Below, one piece after another: positions 60,468 to 64,000 of a DNA stretch of 64,000 bases. Numbering within the stretch: the stretch's first letter is position 1; each line of letters begins with the position of its first letter. The notes beneath the pieces were generated by a model. That model was not told the DNA's origin, ran no database searches, and saw only the letters and a list, made by a program, of their open reading frames with translations. The DNA is taken from assembly GCF_004365875.1 (NCBI RefSeq), contig NZ_SODF01000001.1, positions 1,674,001 through 1,738,000 of the forward strand. Direction: 5' to 3'. Source of the DNA: Kribbella kalugense (GTDB taxonomy: Bacteria; Actinomycetota; Actinomycetes; Propionibacteriales; Kribbellaceae). Made by a program: the position numbers and the translations under genes.

Positions 60468-63400
60468 TTGACGACTGCGGTGACCACGGAGGGCGGCCCA
60501 CGCGACCGCGCTCGCCGAGCGCTCGGGCTGGCGTTCGGCGTGGTGGCGCCGGAGGCGATCGCCCTTCGTGACGGCACCCTCCGGCTCCGGCACTCGCGCG
60601 ACCGGCTGGCCGCGAAGGTGCTGCGGAGGCTGGTACGCCGGCTGACCCGGCGGGCCGACACCGATGTCACCGACGACCGGCTGTTCGCCGAGGCGCTGGC
60701 GTTCGTCGGCGCCGAGCTCGATCGAGCCCGCGGCGGGTCCCGGGCCGATGGCGCGACCCGCGCGCTGGACACCCTGCTGGACCTGCCTGGCCTGCCCGCG
60801 ACGCAGCGGGCCGAGACCCAGGCCCTGCTCCAGGACGTGCTGGACGGCAACGAGCTGGCCACCGATGCCGACCTACGGCGACTGACCAACGTGCGTGCCC
60901 GGCGCCGCACCACAGGTCGGCCGCTCGCGGCGGACCTGATCACCGCGGCACGGTCCATGAACCGCGACGCGGAGCGCCTGCTGCGGCCGCAGACTCCCCC
61001 GCCGCCGTCGCTGCGAGCACCTGACCGCCCACGCCGCCCAGTCGGCAGCAACCACCGCGCCGGCGATGGTGCTCGGCGTGACAGTGCTGCTCGGACCGGG
61101 TTCTTCGGCTGGATCCGCGAGATCGTGCGGGACACCCGTGCAGGGATGCGGGCCTACGCGGAGCAAGGTGACCGCCGGGCAGAGGCGCAGTACGACGAGT
61201 TCCGGCAGCTGAGCGCGGAATGGCAGGACACTCGCGACGGTGCCGGCGTTCGGCCGCTCGGTGACGTCGAGCGCGACCTGACGAAGCTGTCGTGGGCGAT
61301 CCGGCGTGGCGGGCACCCGGCCCCGACTGTCCCGGCCGCCGGGCTGCAGGTCGTCGTACCGGATCAGCCGACTCCGGCGACGACGCCGCGAGACCGCTTC
61401 GAGGCCCACGTACTCCGTCAGATCGCCGACCTCGACGCTGCGGCGGCTGACCACGAGCACCGGGCCGAGGTGCGGACCGAGAGCGCGGATCTGGCCGGTG
61501 AGCAGGCGGCTGACCTGTTCGAGGAGGCCGACCAGCAGAGTTCCGCACAGGACGCGTCCGCGAGCGAGCGGGCCCGCCGGCTCCGCACTCGAGCGATCGC
61601 CAGACTCCGGAGCGCCGACCGGCACACCGAGATCGCGGTGGACTGCACTGCCGCCGCAGACCAGGCGCGTGCCGCCGCCGATGCCTACCGAGCCCTGCTC
61701 GCGGCGCCGGACATATCGCTGGATGCAGTGCAGGCAGCCGCAGACCAGGTGCTGGCGTATGAGGCGGCCAGCGCGGCCACGCTGCCTTCGGCGGACGTGC
61801 AGCACAACGGCCTCCCGTCCGGGCGGCTCCCCCACCTCACGACGCTCTGCCAGGAGCTCAACCAGGCTCTCGCGGAGCGCAACGCGACGTACCGCTTCAC
61901 CCCGGACGTCCTGCACCGGACACTGCGCGCGGAGAGCCGGCGGATTCTGTCACCGGACGGCTTCGTGCTGACGATCGGCAACAACCCCCGCGCCGACGTC
62001 GACGACCTCGTCCAGCTCCACCTGAAGCTCGATCCCGGCGAGCTGCAGGAGCTGCTGGACAGTCCGATCAACCTCGACGAGGCCCAGGTCGGACAGGTGG
62101 TCCAGGGCGGCTTCAACGTCGCCACCGCCGCCAATGAGTACTCCGACAAGACGCTCGGGGCCAACCTCCGCGTCGTGACCCGGGCATTGCCGGACTCCAG
62201 CATGCTGAAGGCCGCTGCCCGGATCGTCTCGCCCGGAGCCGAGGTCTCCACCGGGCACGGTCTGACGGTCGCCGGCGGGGCGACCGAGTTCGCGCAGAGC
62301 GGTGCGGTCGAGGCGCTCCGCGGGGAGTTCCTGCGGTACCGGTCAGCGCGGCCGCGGTGGACCTGGCGGATCCGGGAGTCGGCGACCGCCGACTGGTCCG
62401 CCGCTCACGTCGTCGACTCCGGCGCGGACCACGACAACGCCACGCTCGACCTCGGGTACATCCACACCTACACGGTCCCGCCGCCCACGAACCAGACCGA
62501 TCTGGAGACGCTCGGGCTGTCGGCCGAACGTAGTACCGCCATGCCCGAGCACATGGCCACCCGGGTCGACGGTCTCGACGAGTTGTGCGACCGGACGGTC
62601 GCCGAGCTGCGGCGACGGCTCGGATCCCTCGACCGGGTCGGTCACGACCGGGTGCGCAGTCTGGTCGCCGAGGACGCGATGATCCGGCTGGACGAGACCA
62701 CCAGGCCCGGCGGTGTCTGGAGACTGATCACGAACGGCGGCCGGCCGGTGGCCTGGGCGCAGCTGGAGACCGTGGCCGACCTGGAGTCGGCGGAGCTGAT
62801 CAGCGACAGCTCACCCGACCACAAGCTCGAGGTATGGCGCGTCGGCAACTCGGGCACCTCCGGCAGTCAGGGGTTCAGCTCCTCCCGGACAGTCACTGCG
62901 ACGGCTGCGATCGGCGGTACGGCGCTCTCCGACGTCGGACCGACCACCGCCGATCTCGCCCCGGGACTCCGCGCGGGACGAAGCACCGGCCAGGAGGACA
63001 CCGCGTCGACGGCCGACCTCGGCAGCCGCTGGAGCACCCAGCGGGTCGCGCCGACCGTCGGTGTGAAGCTGGGGTTGCGGCACAAGGTCACGGTGCACCG
63101 GCTCGACCGTGCGGAATCGTTCACGACCGAGGGCGAGGGTGACGCCTGCCTGCGGATGGCGGAGCGGGACGCGTTCCGGTACGGGCTTCCGGTACCTGCC
63201 GCGGCTCTCGTCCGCGACGAGAACGACAAGCTACGCCACGGCACCGACGGCCGGTTGCTGCTGCGTGGAGACCCGCATCCGGTCGAGAATCCGCTGCGGC
63301 TGCCGGTGTGGCTCGGCAACGGACCCGGTCAGCTGCGTGGCGCCGGGCCGGCGATGATCCGGGAGCTCACCGGCGCCGACGAAGCCCTGGAAGGCTTCCT

Positions 63401-64000
63401 CGCGCACCTCGACGACGAGTCGATGATTCCTCCGCTCGACGATCACGGCCAGCCGATCCCGGCCGGCCTGGCCGATGAGGACCCGGCCGCCCAGCTCAGC
63501 CGCCCGGAGAACTGGGAACGTGCGTGCCAGCAACTCGCCAAGCACCGCTTGGAAACCGGGTACGACCACGCCGCGCAGGGCGGGCTGACCTTCCAGCTCA
63601 CCGATCACCGGACCGGCCACTCGCCACGGGTGCGCTCCTACCGGATCGAAATCGAGCAGCACTTCGACCGCGCGACGCCGATCGGTGTCGCCGACGACGA
63701 CATGGTCGTCAACGTGGACATCGGTGTGAGTACGTCGGGCCGGTCCAGCAGCCGGTCGAAGAGCGTGCCGTGGTCGGCCCGGCTCGGGCTGAGCAACCAG
63801 CCCTCCCCCGGACAGTCCGGAGCCACGCCGAAGGCCGGGATCTCGCTCGGCCGCTCGTCACTGGGCCGGATCCTCGGGTGGTCGTCCAGCCGGGGCGTGT
63901 ACCGGATGACCGTTTCCGAGTCGAGTTCGCAGGTCTCGGTGTTCGACGTACCGCACACGATCAGGATCAGCGAGATCACCGACGAGGGTGGATCGGTGCC
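60468..64000 (+). CDS. Second giant paralogue, cut by the right window edge (at least 1177 aa)
   Basis: The TTG start at 60468 gives MTTAVTTEGGPRDRARRALG, similar to the MTTSAG opening of the first giant protein. Co-linear matches run through the whole visible part. Examples are VTDDRLFAEALAFVGAEL (VSDERLLAEAVGVLGAEV in the first), GDVERDLTKLSWAIRRGGHP (EDLERDLSGLAKTIRRHGGA), SERARRLRTRAIARLRSADR (SERARILRKTATSLRNKADR) and GRLLLRGDPHPVENPLRLPV (GRVLLRGDATPSTGPQTVPP). The beta modules fall near residues 537, 788 and 1080. No signal or membrane segment is seen. The gene is not broken within the window. Identity looks moderate (around one third by eye), so the duplication is old. Confidence 0.85.
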   Translation, partial: MTTAVTTEGGPRDRARRALGLAFGVVAPEAIALRDGTLRLRHSRDRLAAKVLRRLVRRLTRRADTDVTDDRLFAEALAFVGAELDRARGGSRADGATRALDTLLDLPGLPATQRAETQALLQDVLDGNELATDADLRRLTNVRARRRTTGRPLAADLITAARSMNRDAERLLRPQTPPPPSLRAPDRPRRPVGSNHRAGDGARRDSAARTGFFGWIREIVRDTRAGMRAYAEQGDRRAEAQYDEFRQLSAEWQDTRDGAGVRPLGDVERDLTKLSWAIRRGGHPAPTVPAAGLQVVVPDQPTPATTPRDRFEAHVLRQIADLDAAAADHEHRAEVRTESADLAGEQAADLFEEADQQSSAQDASASERARRLRTRAIARLRSADRHTEIAVDCTAAADQARAAADAYRALLAAPDISLDAVQAAADQVLAYEAASAATLPSADVQHNGLPSGRLPHLTTLCQELNQALAERNATYRFTPDVLHRTLRAESRRILSPDGFVLTIGNNPRADVDDLVQLHLKLDPGELQELLDSPINLDEAQVGQVVQGGFNVATAANEYSDKTLGANLRVVTRALPDSSMLKAAARIVSPGAEVSTGHGLTVAGGATEFAQSGAVEALRGEFLRYRSARPRWTWRIRESATADWSAAHVVDSGADHDNATLDLGYIHTYTVPPPTNQTDLETLGLSAERSTAMPEHMATRVDGLDELCDRTVAELRRRLGSLDRVGHDRVRSLVAEDAMIRLDETTRPGGVWRLITNGGRPVAWAQLETVADLESAELISDSSPDHKLEVWRVGNSGTSGSQGFSSSRTVTATAAIGGTALSDVGPTTADLAPGLRAGRSTGQEDTASTADLGSRWSTQRVAPTVGVKLGLRHKVTVHRLDRAESFTTEGEGDACLRMAERDAFRYGLPVPAAALVRDENDKLRHGTDGRLLLRGDPHPVENPLRLPVWLGNGPGQLRGAGPAMIRELTGADEALEGFLAHLDDESMIPPLDDHGQPIPAGLADEDPAAQLSRPENWERACQQLAKHRLETGYDHAAQGGLTFQLTDHRTGHSPRVRSYRIEIEQHFDRATPIGVADDDMVVNVDIGVSTSGRSSSRSKSVPWSARLGLSNQPSPGQSGATPKAGISLGRSSLGRILGWSSSRGVYRMTVSESSSQVSVFDVPHTIRISEITDEGGSV

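Overview
The window is about 67-68% GC, uses many GTG and TTG starts, and strings genes together through 4-base ATGA/GTGA overlaps. It also carries several leaderless-looking promoters and a Tad pilus locus with TadE/TadG-type pseudopilins. This points to a high-GC actinomycete. The gene content and style resemble Kribbella or a relative (Propionibacteriales), but that genus guess is from memory and not proven here. No rRNA, tRNA, CRISPR array, insertion sequence or phage module was seen.

Layout. (1) 1-6.4 kb: an ArsR-type repressor cut by the left edge, with a tandem palindromic operator, then an assimilatory sulfate reduction operon. The operon is preceded by a cysteine-containing leader peptide and runs sirA - 49-aa zinc ribbon - cysH - cysD - cysN - sirB. 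(2) 6.4-11.4 kb: a DUF559-type nuclease-like gene bounded by two copies of a long hairpin repeat, a ribbon-helix-helix/Doc-like-ClpN gene pair, a PPK2, a membrane protein and a ZapE-type ATPase. (3) 11.4-20.8 kb: a carbohydrate locus (ABC importer, VOC protein, aldo/keto reductase, GH1 beta-glucosidase) convergent with a ROK repressor, then a quinone oxidoreductase with a MerR/SoxR-type promoter and a PhyH dioxygenase. (4) 20.8-34.6 kb: small operons. These are an ECF sigma factor with a DUF6069-like membrane protein, a MerR/YnfA operon with its own MerR-type promoter, an FHA protein, LigC-like DNA ligase plus a cis-prenyltransferase, an ABC exporter, an SRPBCC-ArsR-SRPBCC operon, a crotonase, an ABC-F protein and a YpfJ-type metallopeptidase.

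(5) 34.6-51.3 kb, all on the minus strand: a Tad/Flp pilus locus (RcpC/CpaB, TadZ, TadA, TadB, TadC, a Flp-like pilin, two TadE, one TadG, a lipoprotein, a secreted protein). It continues into a membrane LysM-BTAD regulator and ends in a 1737-residue secreted protein with three LDT-type beta domains, FnIII repeats and a C-terminal propeller-like region. (6) 51.4-64.0 kb: the least familiar part. A 2390-aa protein, a zinc-ribbon protein, a second small protein paralogous to it, and a second giant protein that is a co-linear paralogue of the first and runs off the right edge. A 153-aa protein with an internal duplication is divergently transcribed from the block. No function is recognised for the giant proteins, and this is the best candidate for an undescribed system.
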